NCBI RefSeq assembly: GCF_004001045.1
Contig: NZ_BIMK01000031.1
Location: 50,693 to 114,692, forward strand
Direction: 5' to 3'
Length of the DNA stretch: 64,000 nt
Source of the DNA: Paenibacillus chibensis
Lineage (GTDB): Bacteria; Bacillota; Bacilli; Paenibacillales; Paenibacillaceae
Shown here in pieces: positions 25,107-34,013 of this stretch. The notes below the pieces were generated by a model. The model was not told where the DNA came from. It made no database searches and saw nothing but the letters and a program-made list of their open reading frames with translations. The translations under genes were made by a program, and so were the position numbers. Each line of letters starts with the position of its first letter. Within the stretch, counting starts at the first letter, position 1.

Positions 25107-25604
25107 CTAGCCGGGGTAGGACCAATACATGAACTCCTGATCCATGCGGTCGACCCGGAAACCCAAATTTTCCAAAACGATTCCGGAAGCAGTATCATCC
25201 GGGACGCACCGGGATATGATTCGCTTTACCTCGTCATGACCGCAGGCCCAGCCGATCAGCTTACGCGCGGCCTCGATGCAGTAGTCCTGCTGGTAGCTTT
25301 CTTTTGTCGCAAAACCAATCTCAACCACGCCTTCCGCATCCGGTTCCCCCAAAAAGCCTATGCCGCCTACGATTTCAAGATTTTCCTTGCACACCATGAT
25401 CCAGGAATCAAATCCTCGCGTGCCTTTATTTCGGCATAGCGTCTCACGGAATAAAGGAATCGCATCGTAGAAATCCTGGCCGCACCACTCGCCATCGCAT
25501 GCATGGCTCCGCACCACAAAAGCATGCTTGCCCTCTTTTTCCGCCGCATCGATCAATTCCTGCCCCAGCATGTACAGCATTAAGCGGTCGGTTTCAAGTT
25601 TCAT
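25107..25604 (-). CDS. GNAT-family acetyltransferase (RimJ-like)
   Basis: 165 aa. ETDRLMLYML start, VGGIGFLGEPDAEGVVEIGFATKESYQQDY, ARKLIGWACGHDEVKRIISRCVPDD and SGIVLENLGFRV follow the RimJ/RimL pattern; the acetyl-CoA pyrophosphate loop is atypical (QQDYCIEAARKL instead of QxxGxGxEA). AGAGGAT precedes the ATG. Substrate unknown. Convergent with the alarmone synthetase gene and sharing its terminator. Confidence 0.82.
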   Translation of the reverse strand: MKLETDRLMLYMLGQELIDAAEKEGKHAFVVRSHACDGEWCGQDFYDAIPLFRETLCRNKGTRGFDSWIMVCKENLEIVGGIGFLGEPDAEGVVEIGFATKESYQQDYCIEAARKLIGWACGHDEVKRIISRCVPDDTASGIVLENLGFRVDRMDQEFMYWSYPG

Positions 25605-25682
25605 TTCCGCATCCTCTTCTCAAAGAATTCATCATTTGTTGCTTCTACCATCAAAGGTCCTGCTCCATTATTTTCAGACAAC

Positions 25683-25719
25683 AAAAAAGCAGAGAATGAA
25701 CCTTCGGTTCATCCTCCGC
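25683..25719 (-). terminator. Terminator of the ferritin gene
   Basis: 14-bp arms with two G-U pairs (25689-25702 and 25706-25719) and a three-base loop, followed on the minus strand by six T (25683-25688). Confidence 0.85.
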
Positions 25720-25794
25720 CTTATTCCTCATGCTGCAGCCTTTTGTGAGGTAGTCAGCATACCCGCAATCATGCAGCTCGTTCCTTGCTGTTCC

Positions 25795-26307
25795 TTAAGC
25801 TTCGCTAGCCGGCGGAGTGAAGGTGCGCTTCGCAAGCTCGGCATCGAGCATGTAGAACGCGTTGCTGTCATTATCGATGCGGCGCAGCTTCTGGATGATG
25901 CTGTCGAAGGTCGCTTCCTCTTCCACCTGCTCATCGATGAACCACTTGAGGAAGTTGATCGTCGCGTGTTCCCGCTCGTCCCACGCAATATCGGACAATT
26001 CATAGATTCGCTTCGTCACCGTTTGCTCGTGCTCGAAGGAATGCTCAAAGGCATCCAGCAGCGAGCCGTATTCATTCTGGGGATTTTCCATGCCCGAAAC
26101 CAGGGCGCGTTTGCCCAGCGTGTTTATGAAATGGAATATTTTCATTCCATGATATTTTTCTTCTTCCGATTGCATGATGAAAAAATTCGCAAAGCCATCA
26201 AAGCTCTCCGACGAGCAGTACGCCGCCATGGCCAGGTATACCTGAGAAGAATAAAATTCGTAATTCATTTGGTCGTTCAACTTCGCGAGCAGCTTCTCAC
26301 TTAACAT
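25795..26307 (-). CDS. ftnA: Ferritin
   Basis: 170 aa four-helix ferritin. Ferroxidase ligands are visible: E17 (NYEFYSSQVYL), the EEEKYHG pair in helix 2 (E50-H53 region), and the EQVEEEATF segment in helix 4. No haem ligand methionine pattern, so a FtnA-type rather than a bacterioferritin. It stores iron as ferric mineral in the cytoplasm and limits Fenton chemistry. A TATAAT lies about 40 bases upstream. Single gene. Confidence 0.93.
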   Translation of the reverse strand: MLSEKLLAKLNDQMNYEFYSSQVYLAMAAYCSSESFDGFANFFIMQSEEEKYHGMKIFHFINTLGKRALVSGMENPQNEYGSLLDAFEHSFEHEQTVTKRIYELSDIAWDEREHATINFLKWFIDEQVEEEATFDSIIQKLRRIDNDSNAFYMLDAELAKRTFTPPASEA

Positions 26308-26438
26308 CGGATCATTCTCCTTCGTGCCGGGATTATAATGAAAGCAAGCCGCATTCGGCGCGAATCTTCAGGATTCAGCATCCAACGACTTCCTTCTCTT
26401 TTGCTAGTATGTTGGAAAAATGCGGGAATGTAAAGAGT

Positions 26439-27092
26439 CTACAGTGTCATCGCTTGTCCATACCTTGCCAGGAACGACTCCTTCTCTTTATAGTCCGGCA
26501 TCACGCTGCCCACCCGTCTCCAGAACGAACGGTCATGATTCATATGGGTGAGATGGCACAGCTCGTGGATGATGACATAATCGATGACTTCAACCGGTGC
26601 CATGGCCAGCCGGTAATTGAAGGTCAGATGCTTGTCCGAACTGCAGCTTCCCCACTTGGTGTGGGATTCTACAATTTCAACGGATTTGGGTTTGACCTTG
26701 AGCTGCTTCTGATAGATCGGCAGACGTTCCAAGACGATTCTTTTACAGCTGGCAAAATAAAACTTCTTCAGATCGCGTCTCAGCTCTTCCTCGCTCCGGT
26801 GCTCCGTTTCGATGAGGTCGTTCAGAGCGTGGTATGTTCCGAGGTGAAGGAACTTGCCCTGCTCCTGATATTCTTTGGTCTTCGGAGCTTCGCGCGCGTT
26901 CGCTATGTCCTGAAGCCGCTCCAAAATTTTCTTGCCATGCTGCCTCACGGCTCTCGCCACCTGCTCGTCCGTCGCTCCGTTAGGCGCTTTAATGGTCACA
27001 AGCCCGCTCGGTTCGATCTGGATCGAAATCTTGGTCCGAGGTCCATAGGATACATGGCATTCGATGATGTGCTGTCCGATTTCTATTTTCAT
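26439..27092 (-). CDS. YgjP-like metallopeptidase domain protein (DUF45)
   Basis: 217 aa from the ATG of MKIEIGQHIIECHV; the ATG three codons earlier sits too close to the weak AAAGAAG site. The C-terminal part has the zinc-peptidase signature HELCHLTHMNHDRSFW (HExxH plus downstream His and FW) and the upstream WGSCSS segment typical of DUF45/YgjP proteins. Reported relatives are linked to restriction systems in some genomes, but there is no restriction gene here. The frame is open for about 38 codons upstream of the ATG without a start codon I trust. Confidence 0.85.
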   Translation of the reverse strand: MKIEIGQHIIECHVSYGPRTKISIQIEPSGLVTIKAPNGATDEQVARAVRQHGKKILERLQDIANAREAPKTKEYQEQGKFLHLGTYHALNDLIETEHRSEEELRRDLKKFYFASCKRIVLERLPIYQKQLKVKPKSVEIVESHTKWGSCSSDKHLTFNYRLAMAPVEVIDYVIIHELCHLTHMNHDRSFWRRVGSVMPDYKEKESFLARYGQAMTL

Positions 27093-27246
27093 GTTCTGCA
27101 TCGCTTCTTTAATATGATTTTTGATCGGTAAACTCGACTTCCAGATGAGAATGCTCTCTATCGTATGAATGCCAATCTCAGATACTTTGGCTTGATCGCT
27201 CTTCGATTCTTTGGAATAAACAGCTCAGTAATATTTCACCATAAAA

Positions 27247-27285
27247 AGCAAAAAAGGCCACTCTAGAAAAGCAGCCTTTTCCTCT
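27247..27285 (-). terminator. Weak terminator after the Cys-rich small protein gene
   Basis: A short stem (AAAAGGC with GGCCTTTT on the minus strand) with a loop of about 14 bases and a T-run. Placed just after the stop at 27288. Confidence 0.45.
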
Positions 27286-27287
27286 TC

Positions 27288-27569
27288 TTAACGTCCCCAC
27301 ACCATATTCCACATCTGTCTGCGGTGGTACCGGTTTTGCGGATCGACGCCGCAGCCCATCAGCCACTGCACCGCGTTCTCCCTTTCGGCCGGTGACACTT
27401 GTACGCCCATACATTCGGACAGCTGGTCGACCATATTGCAGCAGCCGTGATAGCATCTCAAGTCCTCGTATTTTTGCGCGCGCAGGACGCCGCACACCTT
27501 GTGAAAACAGCGCGGGTCCATCATGCGGCGGCGGAACGTTCCCATTAATCGGGGATCAAGCTGAGCCAT
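27288..27569 (-). CDS. Small Cys- and Arg-rich protein of unknown function
   Basis: 93 aa from the ATG at 27569 (AAAGGAG nine bases upstream); the longer frame is a shadow of the cyclase gene. Six cysteines in a basic protein: CFHKVCGV, CYHGCC, SECMG and MGCGVD, with many Arg and Met. The paired cysteines could bind metal or cross-link in a spore coat. It follows the cyclase gene by 161 bases on the same strand. I recognise no family; a link to sporulation is a guess prompted by the sporulene/hopene-type cyclase next door. Confidence 0.65.
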   Translation of the reverse strand: MAQLDPRLMGTFRRRMMDPRCFHKVCGVLRAQKYEDLRCYHGCCNMVDQLSECMGVQVSPAERENAVQWLMGCGVDPQNRYHRRQMWNMVWGR

Positions 27570-27730
27570 GCAAATTGTCTCCTTTCGCATATGCATCGAT
27601 TTCGCCTGCAAAACGGTAGAACGGCGCGAACGCCCGGCCTCCCGGCTGCAAAACGGATACCACAGCATATGGCGAGCTCGCCGGCAAGGACAGGGTTCAT
27701 ACCTGCATCCCCGCAAAAAGGCGTTTGACG

Positions 27731-29602
27731 CTAGACGCTGCCATATTTCTGCGCATAATGGGCCAGCGTCAGCAGCGGCCAAATCCGCGGATAGCTGTGA
27801 TAGCGGATATAAAAATGTCCCGGCAGCCCCGCTCCGGTCGGATACGCCGCCCGTCTGCCGCCTGCCTCGCGGTTCCATGCGATCAACAGCGCCATGGCTT
27901 CGTCCATCGCCCCGGTCGGCTGATCATAAACCGCGATCAGCGCGTCGAGCGCCCATGCGGTATGCACGACCGTGGAGTAGGGCGCCGGGATATAGGCTTT
28001 GGCCGCATCGCTGCGGCAGGACTCGCCCCAGCCGCCGTCAGCCTGACGGATGTCCAGCAGCCAATCGGCGGCTCGGCGCAGGGCGGGATGCCGTGCCGGA
28101 AGGCCGACGGCCCTTAAGCCGGTCACCGCGGCCCATGTGCCGTACACATACGTCACGCCCCAGCGGCCGTGCCACGAGCCGTCCGGCTGCTGCCGCTGCA
28201 GCAGCCACTCCGCCGCCGCTTGCACCCGGGGATGCGCCAGGGTCAGCCTCGCATGGCTCCCGAGAAACTCCAGCGTCCGCCCGGTAATATCCGCCGCCGA
28301 AGGATCAAGCGCCGTATCCTCGAAGTTCTCGAACGCGAACAGGCGCGTCATCACGGAGCGGCTGTTCCGTTCAAAGGCCGCCCAGCCGCCGTCGTCGTTC
28401 TGCATGCGGAAGAGGTAACGCACGCCGCGCATCCAGGCGTCAGCACAAACCGCATCATACGGCATGCTCCGCGTCAGCGTTCGGAGGGCCGCCTGCGTAT
28501 CATCGACGTCGGGATTGGCCGTATTGCTCTCGGAGAATCCCCAGCCGCCATCCCCCTCCCGGTTCAGGCCGCTTATTGCGTGCTGCAGCGGCAGCAAATA
28601 CTCTACCGCGCGCTGCACGGCTTCGTCCTCCGCCGGCAGTCCGGCTTCCTGCAGCGTGTAAGCGGCAAGCGCCGTATCCCACACGGTGGAAGGAGAATTC
28701 TGCAGATGCGACTCCCCGTCATCCGTCTGCGTGACGAACGATCGGAGTCCCTGCAGCGCCCGGGCAACCACCGGCGAGCTCGGCCGGTACCCGATCGCCA
28801 GCAGCGCGTAGATCATGAAGAAGGTCGCGCTCGTATAACTGTACAGCGTCCCGTCCCCTTCGATATGCTCCAGAATATATCGCTCGGCTTGCTGGAGAGC
28901 CAGCCGCTCCCCGTTGCTGCTCCAAGCAGAATCGCCTTGCGCACGTCCATTTCTATGACTCCGTTGCCGCATGCTCTGCTGCCGCCTCAGCCTACGGTGC
29001 TTCTCCGTCGCGTAAAGATGACGTATATCCATTCCGGATGGATGAGGCAGCACGAATTTCATATGTCCCAGGATCAGGAGCGGCGCGAAATGCGCTTTAA
29101 CGTATGAGCTCCAGCGGTGAAAACCGAGCGGAAGCCGCCGCGGGAGGCGAATCAAGAATAACGGCAGCGGATAGCGCTTCGGCCAGGGGTACAGTCCGTT
29201 CAGGGCCAGCATGCATTTGGTGGAGGCATGGGCCTTCTCCACGCCCCCATGGCGGAGAATATACGCCTCGGCGCGCTTCATCTCCGGTGCGTTCCGTTCC
29301 ATCCTCCCGGTGAGCAGCAGCGAGGTATAGGCTTCGACCGTGGAGGACAGATGACCGCCGTCGTCGTCATACAGCTTCCACTCGCCGCCCGGTGCCTGCT
29401 GGCGGATCAGGCGCCGGGCAAGCCGCTGGGTCAGCTCCCGGTCATCCGGACCAAGCGCGCTGAGCAGCAGCAGCATGCCCGCATCCGTCATTGGCCCGTT
29501 CTCGAAATCATACCTCCACGAGCCGTCCGGCTCCTGTTCTGACTGCATCCGCGCCATATACCGGCGCATCTCCGCCTGAACCTGCTTCAGCACATCCGCC
29601 AT
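27731..29602 (-). CDS. Squalene-hopene / sesquarterpene cyclase
   Basis: 623 aa, standard length. Triterpene cyclase with the acid motif DxDD (NPDVDDTQAAL) that protonates the terminal double bond, and repeated QW motifs (GGWGFSE, DDGGWAAFE, PDGSWHGRWGVTYVYGT, ADGGWGES). It cyclises squalene to hopene, or, as SqhC of Bacillus does, tetraprenyl-beta-curcumene to sporulenol. Sequence alone does not decide; no squalene synthase genes are adjacent. Ribosome site GGAGGGAG. A membrane-associated enzyme by family; central basic segment (HRRLRRQQSMRQRSHRNGR, ~200-220) is unusually Arg-rich. Confidence 0.92.
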   Translation of the reverse strand: MADVLKQVQAEMRRYMARMQSEQEPDGSWRYDFENGPMTDAGMLLLLSALGPDDRELTQRLARRLIRQQAPGGEWKLYDDDGGHLSSTVEAYTSLLLTGRMERNAPEMKRAEAYILRHGGVEKAHASTKCMLALNGLYPWPKRYPLPLFLIRLPRRLPLGFHRWSSYVKAHFAPLLILGHMKFVLPHPSGMDIRHLYATEKHRRLRRQQSMRQRSHRNGRAQGDSAWSSNGERLALQQAERYILEHIEGDGTLYSYTSATFFMIYALLAIGYRPSSPVVARALQGLRSFVTQTDDGESHLQNSPSTVWDTALAAYTLQEAGLPAEDEAVQRAVEYLLPLQHAISGLNREGDGGWGFSESNTANPDVDDTQAALRTLTRSMPYDAVCADAWMRGVRYLFRMQNDDGGWAAFERNSRSVMTRLFAFENFEDTALDPSAADITGRTLEFLGSHARLTLAHPRVQAAAEWLLQRQQPDGSWHGRWGVTYVYGTWAAVTGLRAVGLPARHPALRRAADWLLDIRQADGGWGESCRSDAAKAYIPAPYSTVVHTAWALDALIAVYDQPTGAMDEAMALLIAWNREAGGRRAAYPTGAGLPGHFYIRYHSYPRIWPLLTLAHYAQKYGSV

Positions 29603-29923
29603 CGTCTCCCTCCTTTCGCATCAGCCATGGCCAAACTCGCCCTTTCGTGATGCTCCTATCGTATGCCCTGTTCCCGCTGTTGGTGGAGGTGTATACCTAA
29701 GCTTGGGTGATAACACGGACCTATTTTGCAAAAGCGGCAATTCCCCGCGCATTTCCACGCCTCCATCTGTGACCGGAATCATGGCTCATCGCATTGAACA
29801 GCAGGCATAGTAGAAAGAAAGAGTAGAAAGAGCCGGGCCGGTCGCCGCAGCACTGCGCTTTTCGCACCATTCGGCGTATCCGGGCCGGAATGGAATGACC
29901 AGCAACGCAAAAGGAGCCAACAC
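29603..29923. other. Divergent promoter region between cyclase and pyrK genes
   Basis: About 320 bases, G+C-rich toward pyrK. I see no clear -35/-10 pair, no PyrR-type anti-terminator pair and no coding frame of merit. Confidence 0.5.
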
Positions 29924-30628
29924 ATGCATAAGATTCTTTCCAACGAACACATCTCTGGCGGTATTTATCGTATGACGGTGACAGGGGTTTTTCACGAAGC
30001 GGGCATGGGCCAGTTCTACATGCTGCGCGCTTGGCGGCACGCTCCCGTCCTGTCGCGTCCCATTAGCGTCCATAACATCGAGGAAGACCGCATACAGTTC
30101 CTGTACCATACTGTCGGCGAAGGTACGCGACTTCTAGCTAAGCTGCAGGCAGGCGACGCCATCGGGCTTGAGGGTCCGTTCGGTACCGGCTTTCCGCAAG
30201 TCCAAGGACGGATAGCTCTGATCGGCGGCGGCATCGGGATTGCACCCCTCTTGTATGCCGCCAGGCAGCTGAAGCAGCCGGATATCTACCTCGGCTTCCG
30301 GGAGCAAGCCTATTTGACGGAGGCCTTTGAACCCTATGCGAACGAGCTCACCGTCCAGGTTGGGGGCAGCATTCTGGATGGCCTCCATCTCCGCCGGTAC
30401 GATTACGCCTTCGTATGCGGACCGCTCGGCATGATGAAGGAAGCGGCGCGGATGGCAAAAGGAATCACGACGAAGCTGTATGTATCTCTGGAAAAGCGCA
30501 TGGCTTGCGGTATCGGAGCCTGCTACGCGTGCACGGTCATGAATAAGAACGGCAACCGCAAAGCATGCACGGACGGCCCCGTATTTATGGCGGAGGAGGT
30601 GGATTGGCATGGCGACCTTGGACTGTAA
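29924..30628 (+). CDS. pyrK: Dihydroorotate dehydrogenase B, electron-transfer subunit
   Basis: 234 aa ferredoxin-reductase-like subunit. FAD site (LSRPISVHN), NAD-binding segment (ALIGGGIGIAPLLYAARQL), FVCGPLGMM, and the C-terminal 2Fe-2S cluster cysteines (MACGIGACYACTV, then KACTDGPVF). It passes electrons from dihydroorotate oxidation to NAD+. Its last 20 bases overlap pyrD. AAAGGAG precedes the ATG. Only this pair is here; the rest of the pyr operon is not in the window. Confidence 0.94.
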   Translation: MHKILSNEHISGGIYRMTVTGVFHEAGMGQFYMLRAWRHAPVLSRPISVHNIEEDRIQFLYHTVGEGTRLLAKLQAGDAIGLEGPFGTGFPQVQGRIALIGGGIGIAPLLYAARQLKQPDIYLGFREQAYLTEAFEPYANELTVQVGGSILDGLHLRRYDYAFVCGPLGMMKEAARMAKGITTKLYVSLEKRMACGIGACYACTVMNKNGNRKACTDGPVFMAEEVDWHGDLGL

Positions 30629-31544
30629 CGTCGCCGGCATCGGCTTTCAGAATCCCATCGTGATGGCCTCCGGCACCTTCGGTTTCGGCCGGGAATATGC
30701 CTCATACTACGACATCAACCAGCTCGGTGGCATCTGCAGCAAAGGGCTCACCCTCCATCCCCGCACGGGTAATAGCGGCACCCGAATACGGGAAACCGCT
30801 GGCGGCATCATGAACAGCGTCGGGCTCGAAAATCCCGGCATCGACGCCTTTCTGGCGGAGGAGATGCCTTTCTGGGAAACGATCGTGCCGGTCAAAATCG
30901 TCAACCTCGGCGGCAGCCGCATCGAGGAATACGTACTGGGCGCGCTCCAAATCACCGCGGATGCGATCGAGCGCCGCCAAGCCCACCTGCACGGCGTGGA
31001 CATGATTGAGCTGAACATCTCCTGCCCGAATGTACGGGAAGGCGGCATGGCCTTCGGGATCAAGACGGAAATCGCGCGGGAGGTCATCCGGGAGGTTCGC
31101 CAAGCCACCTCGCTGCCCCTGGCCGTGAAGCTGTCGCCCCAAGCGGAGAATATCGTCGAGATGGCCCTCATGTGCGAGCGGGAAGGTGCGGACTGCATCT
31201 CGCTCGTGAACACCTTCTCCGGCATGCTCATCGACATCCATAAGCGCCGGAGCGCTTTTGCGAACTCTTACGCCGGACTGTCCGGCCCGGCCATCAAGCC
31301 GCTTGCCCTGCGGATGGTGCATCAAGTGGCGCGCCAGGTCCGCATTCCCGTGATGGGCATGGGCGGCATTACGTCCGCTGCGGACATCATCGAATTCATT
31401 ATGGCCGGCGCCGAGGTGGTGCAGGTCGGTACATATAACTTCATGAACCTGCGTGCCGGGGAGGAGCTGCTGTCGGATCTCCAAGACTTCATGCAGCAAC
31501 AGAACCTGAGCAGTCTGGACGAAATACGTGGGATCATCCGCTGA
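30609..31544 (+). CDS. pyrD: Dihydroorotate dehydrogenase B, catalytic subunit
   Basis: 311 aa class 1B enzyme of pyrimidine synthesis; FMN-binding barrel that oxidises dihydroorotate to orotate. Conserved: NPIVMASGTFGFG, NSVGLENPG, catalytic Cys loop (ELNISCPNVREGG), KLSP, NTFSGMLID, YAGLSGPAIKPLALRMV, GMGGI and EVVQVGTYNF. GGAGGTG inside pyrK serves as ribosome site. The partner PyrK is required for NAD+ reduction. A terminator follows. Confidence 0.95.
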   Translation: MATLDCNVAGIGFQNPIVMASGTFGFGREYASYYDINQLGGICSKGLTLHPRTGNSGTRIRETAGGIMNSVGLENPGIDAFLAEEMPFWETIVPVKIVNLGGSRIEEYVLGALQITADAIERRQAHLHGVDMIELNISCPNVREGGMAFGIKTEIAREVIREVRQATSLPLAVKLSPQAENIVEMALMCEREGADCISLVNTFSGMLIDIHKRRSAFANSYAGLSGPAIKPLALRMVHQVARQVRIPVMGMGGITSAADIIEFIMAGAEVVQVGTYNFMNLRAGEELLSDLQDFMQQQNLSSLDEIRGIIR

Positions 31545-31641
31545 AGGATTACAACCGCTACGGCCCCCGTTTCACTAAGCATATTCGGTCGTCCCGATGC
31601 CCTTTTGCCGCTGCGCCCTTACCCTTGCAGCCGCCATATAC

Positions 31642-31671
31642 AAAAGGAGAGCCCCCGCAGGAGCTCTCCTT
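31642..31671 (+). terminator. Terminator after pyrKD
   Basis: Arms AAGGAGAGC (31644-31652) and GCTCTCCTT (31663-31671) pair perfectly around a 10-base loop. On the minus strand the following TTTTG could also stop transcripts arriving from the right. Confidence 0.7.
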
Positions 31672-31782
31672 CATTCAAGGAATCCGCAGCAGCACCGCGA
31701 TTCCTTTTTCGTTTTATAAGGGTCTAACCGAGGCCCTCGCTTCTTCAGCACCAAGCAGCCTTGTATCCCCAGCTTCGCCTTG

Positions 31783-33138
31783 CTATATCAGCTTCCGCCG
31801 GTACCACTTGTCGCCCCGGAAACGCCAGTAGAAAATCGCGCCCCGTATGCCCCATTCCGTCACCATCGCGATCCAGACACCCATGATGCCCATCTTCATC
31901 GTAATCGCCAGGAAGTATCCCAGGAACACGCGCAGCACCCACATCGAGAGCAGGGACGTCACCGACGTAAAGTTCGAGTCCCCTGCCGCGCGCAGCGCCG
32001 ACGGCATGATGAAGCTGACAGACCAGAAAATCGGCTGCGTGACAGCGATCAGCAGCGTCAGCTTGAAAATATCCGGTACAATCTCGGCCGGCGGCGAGAA
32101 CAGATTCACGATAAACGGAAACAGCGGCAGAATGACCGCGGCAATGAAGATGAAAAAGACCGTCGACAGGCCCATGAACGACCGGATGAACTTCCTTGCG
32201 TCCGGGATGCTGCCGTTGCCGATGCACTGGCCGACGACCGTGACCACCGCGATGCTCAGCGCGCTGCCGCCGATCTGGAACAGCATCGAGATCGAGCCGG
32301 CGATGGCGTTTACCGTAATGGCGAGCGTTCCGAGCTGCACGATGAAGGTTTGCGTCAGCAGCTTGCCGCCGTTGAAGAACATCTGCTCCGCCGCGAACGG
32401 CACGCCGATGACCATGATTTTTTTCAGGATCGAAAAATCGATCTTCAGCGCGTTTCTGATCTTGTACTGCAGCGTATGGTTCATGCGGATCATGTAGAAG
32501 AGCGACACCGCCATCCCGAGCACCCGCGCCGTAATCAGCGAAATGATCAGGCCGATGATGCCCATGTCGAACACCGTAATGAATAGGATGTTCAGCAGCA
32601 GGTAAGTCAGATTCAGAATCAGCGACAATCCAAGGCAGGCCTTCGTGTCGGCAACGCCGCGCAAGGCCCCGGTAACCGCCTGGAAAATCGCGATGAACGG
32701 ATACGATATGCAGCTGCCGATCAGATAGATGCGCGCATTATGGAACACCTCGACGTCCGCCTGGCCGAACAGCAGATTCAGCACCGGCGTATGGAATGCG
32801 ATCACGAACACGCATAAGATCACCGATATGATCGCTACCGCGGTAATCGCCTGCCCCGCAGCCTTGGATACCATGTCCTGATTCCCGCTGCCCTTATACT
32901 GCGCAACGATAACCGTTCCCCCCGTGGCCACGGCGATAAAGACGTTGACAAGGAAAATATTCAGCGAATCGACCATGCTGACCGCGCTCACCGCCGCCAC
33001 GCCCGAGGAAGCGATCATCGCCGTGTTCATCAGGCTCATTAAAATAATAAAAGCTTGATCCACAAATATCGGGATTATGATCGCGATAATTTGCTTATAA
33101 TCAAGCTTACTTCCGGTGAAGTATTTCGTCAGAAACAT
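31783..33138 (-). CDS. MATE-family efflux transporter
   Basis: 451 aa from the ATG of MFLTKYFTGSKLDYK, twelve predicted membrane segments in two halves. MATE proteins exchange H+ or Na+ for drugs and other organic cations. Typical segments: IFVDQAFIILMSLMNTAMI, RGVADTKACL, GVPFAAEQMFFNGGK, PSALRAAGDSNFTSV. The ATG has no clear ribosome site. A TTG 13 codons upstream (33177) follows a GAAAAAGAGAT stretch and could be the true start. Monocistronic. Confidence 0.88.
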   Translation of the reverse strand: MFLTKYFTGSKLDYKQIIAIIIPIFVDQAFIILMSLMNTAMIASSGVAAVSAVSMVDSLNIFLVNVFIAVATGGTVIVAQYKGSGNQDMVSKAAGQAITAVAIISVILCVFVIAFHTPVLNLLFGQADVEVFHNARIYLIGSCISYPFIAIFQAVTGALRGVADTKACLGLSLILNLTYLLLNILFITVFDMGIIGLIISLITARVLGMAVSLFYMIRMNHTLQYKIRNALKIDFSILKKIMVIGVPFAAEQMFFNGGKLLTQTFIVQLGTLAITVNAIAGSISMLFQIGGSALSIAVVTVVGQCIGNGSIPDARKFIRSFMGLSTVFFIFIAAVILPLFPFIVNLFSPPAEIVPDIFKLTLLIAVTQPIFWSVSFIMPSALRAAGDSNFTSVTSLLSMWVLRVFLGYFLAITMKMGIMGVWIAMVTEWGIRGAIFYWRFRGDKWYRRKLI

Positions 33139-33259
33139 ATTTGTTTTTTGTTTATAATATGGTGCCGGCGTACCCAAGGGATCATCTCTTTTTCCGTGTA
33201 GTTCAATGCGTAGACTATTATAGCACGGATTGTTCCGCCGGGATGTGACGAATGCAAAT

Positions 33260-33778
33260 TTAATTTTCGGGCGTTTTGATGAAGACGATTTTGACCGCCA
33301 CGACCTGCCCTTGTCCGTTTGTTGACATATACACTCCGTAGGTCCCGTCGCCCATACCCGTACGCGAGACGACGCCGCCGTCCAATACGCCCGCTTCCTC
33401 CCCACTTTCCGTGATGTCGCAGCAGGCGTAATACCACTCGCTATCCGTATCTCCGGGCTGTGCATCCGCATCCGGCACCCGATATTTTTCCACGTCGAAA
33501 ATGCCGGCTTGTCCGCTGTCCACCCCAACGATAAACGAGCATTTTACCCACTCCAGAAACTCCGCTTGGTCTGCGACCGAACTGTGATAGGCAGCGAGCT
33601 TGGCACAGGCCACGCCCCAATCCCGGACCTCGGTCTTGTCGACCTGCCCCGTCCACGTTCCGTTCAATGCGTTGTCCAGCACGCCCATAATGATCGTATC
33701 CCGGTTCAACTCATAACAAGGATCGGCCACGACCAGCTCTCCGGAATGTACTTCAAATTCGCCCAGATGAATGTTCAT
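33260..33778 (-). CDS. DUF4241 domain protein
   Basis: 172 aa from the ATG at 33778 behind GGGAGGG. The C-terminal half (FIVGVDSGQAGIFDVEKYR, WYYACCDIT, GVVSRTGMGDGTYGVY, GQVVAVKIVFI) matches DUF4241, a family of small cytosolic proteins of unknown function that often occur near polymorphic toxins as possible immunity proteins. No toxin gene is visible here. The N-terminal VVADPCYE segment is also usual for the family. Confidence 0.78.
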   Translation of the reverse strand: MNIHLGEFEVHSGELVVADPCYELNRDTIIMGVLDNALNGTWTGQVDKTEVRDWGVACAKLAAYHSSVADQAEFLEWVKCSFIVGVDSGQAGIFDVEKYRVPDADAQPGDTDSEWYYACCDITESGEEAGVLDGGVVSRTGMGDGTYGVYMSTNGQGQVVAVKIVFIKTPEN

Positions 33779-34013
33779 GAGGTTCCCTCCCATAACTACG
33801 TAGAATTCCTCTCTATTGTACCATGACAAACCGGCGTGTCATTACCGGCCGATTCCCGCGAATCACGGTTCCTATTTGCGCAATTTCGACATTTCCCTAA
33901 CTATTTCGAGTGGATTCATTCCTAAATATACATTATCGTGCTAATATACTAAATTGAGGCAGCGAATTTCAAAATATTGTCTCGACATACATAATTTTAA
34001 GGAGAGTTGAGTA

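Noticed and set aside
29603..29923. A PyrR-type attenuator before pyrK
   Set aside because: No pair of alternative hairpins or PyrR-binding loop could be found.
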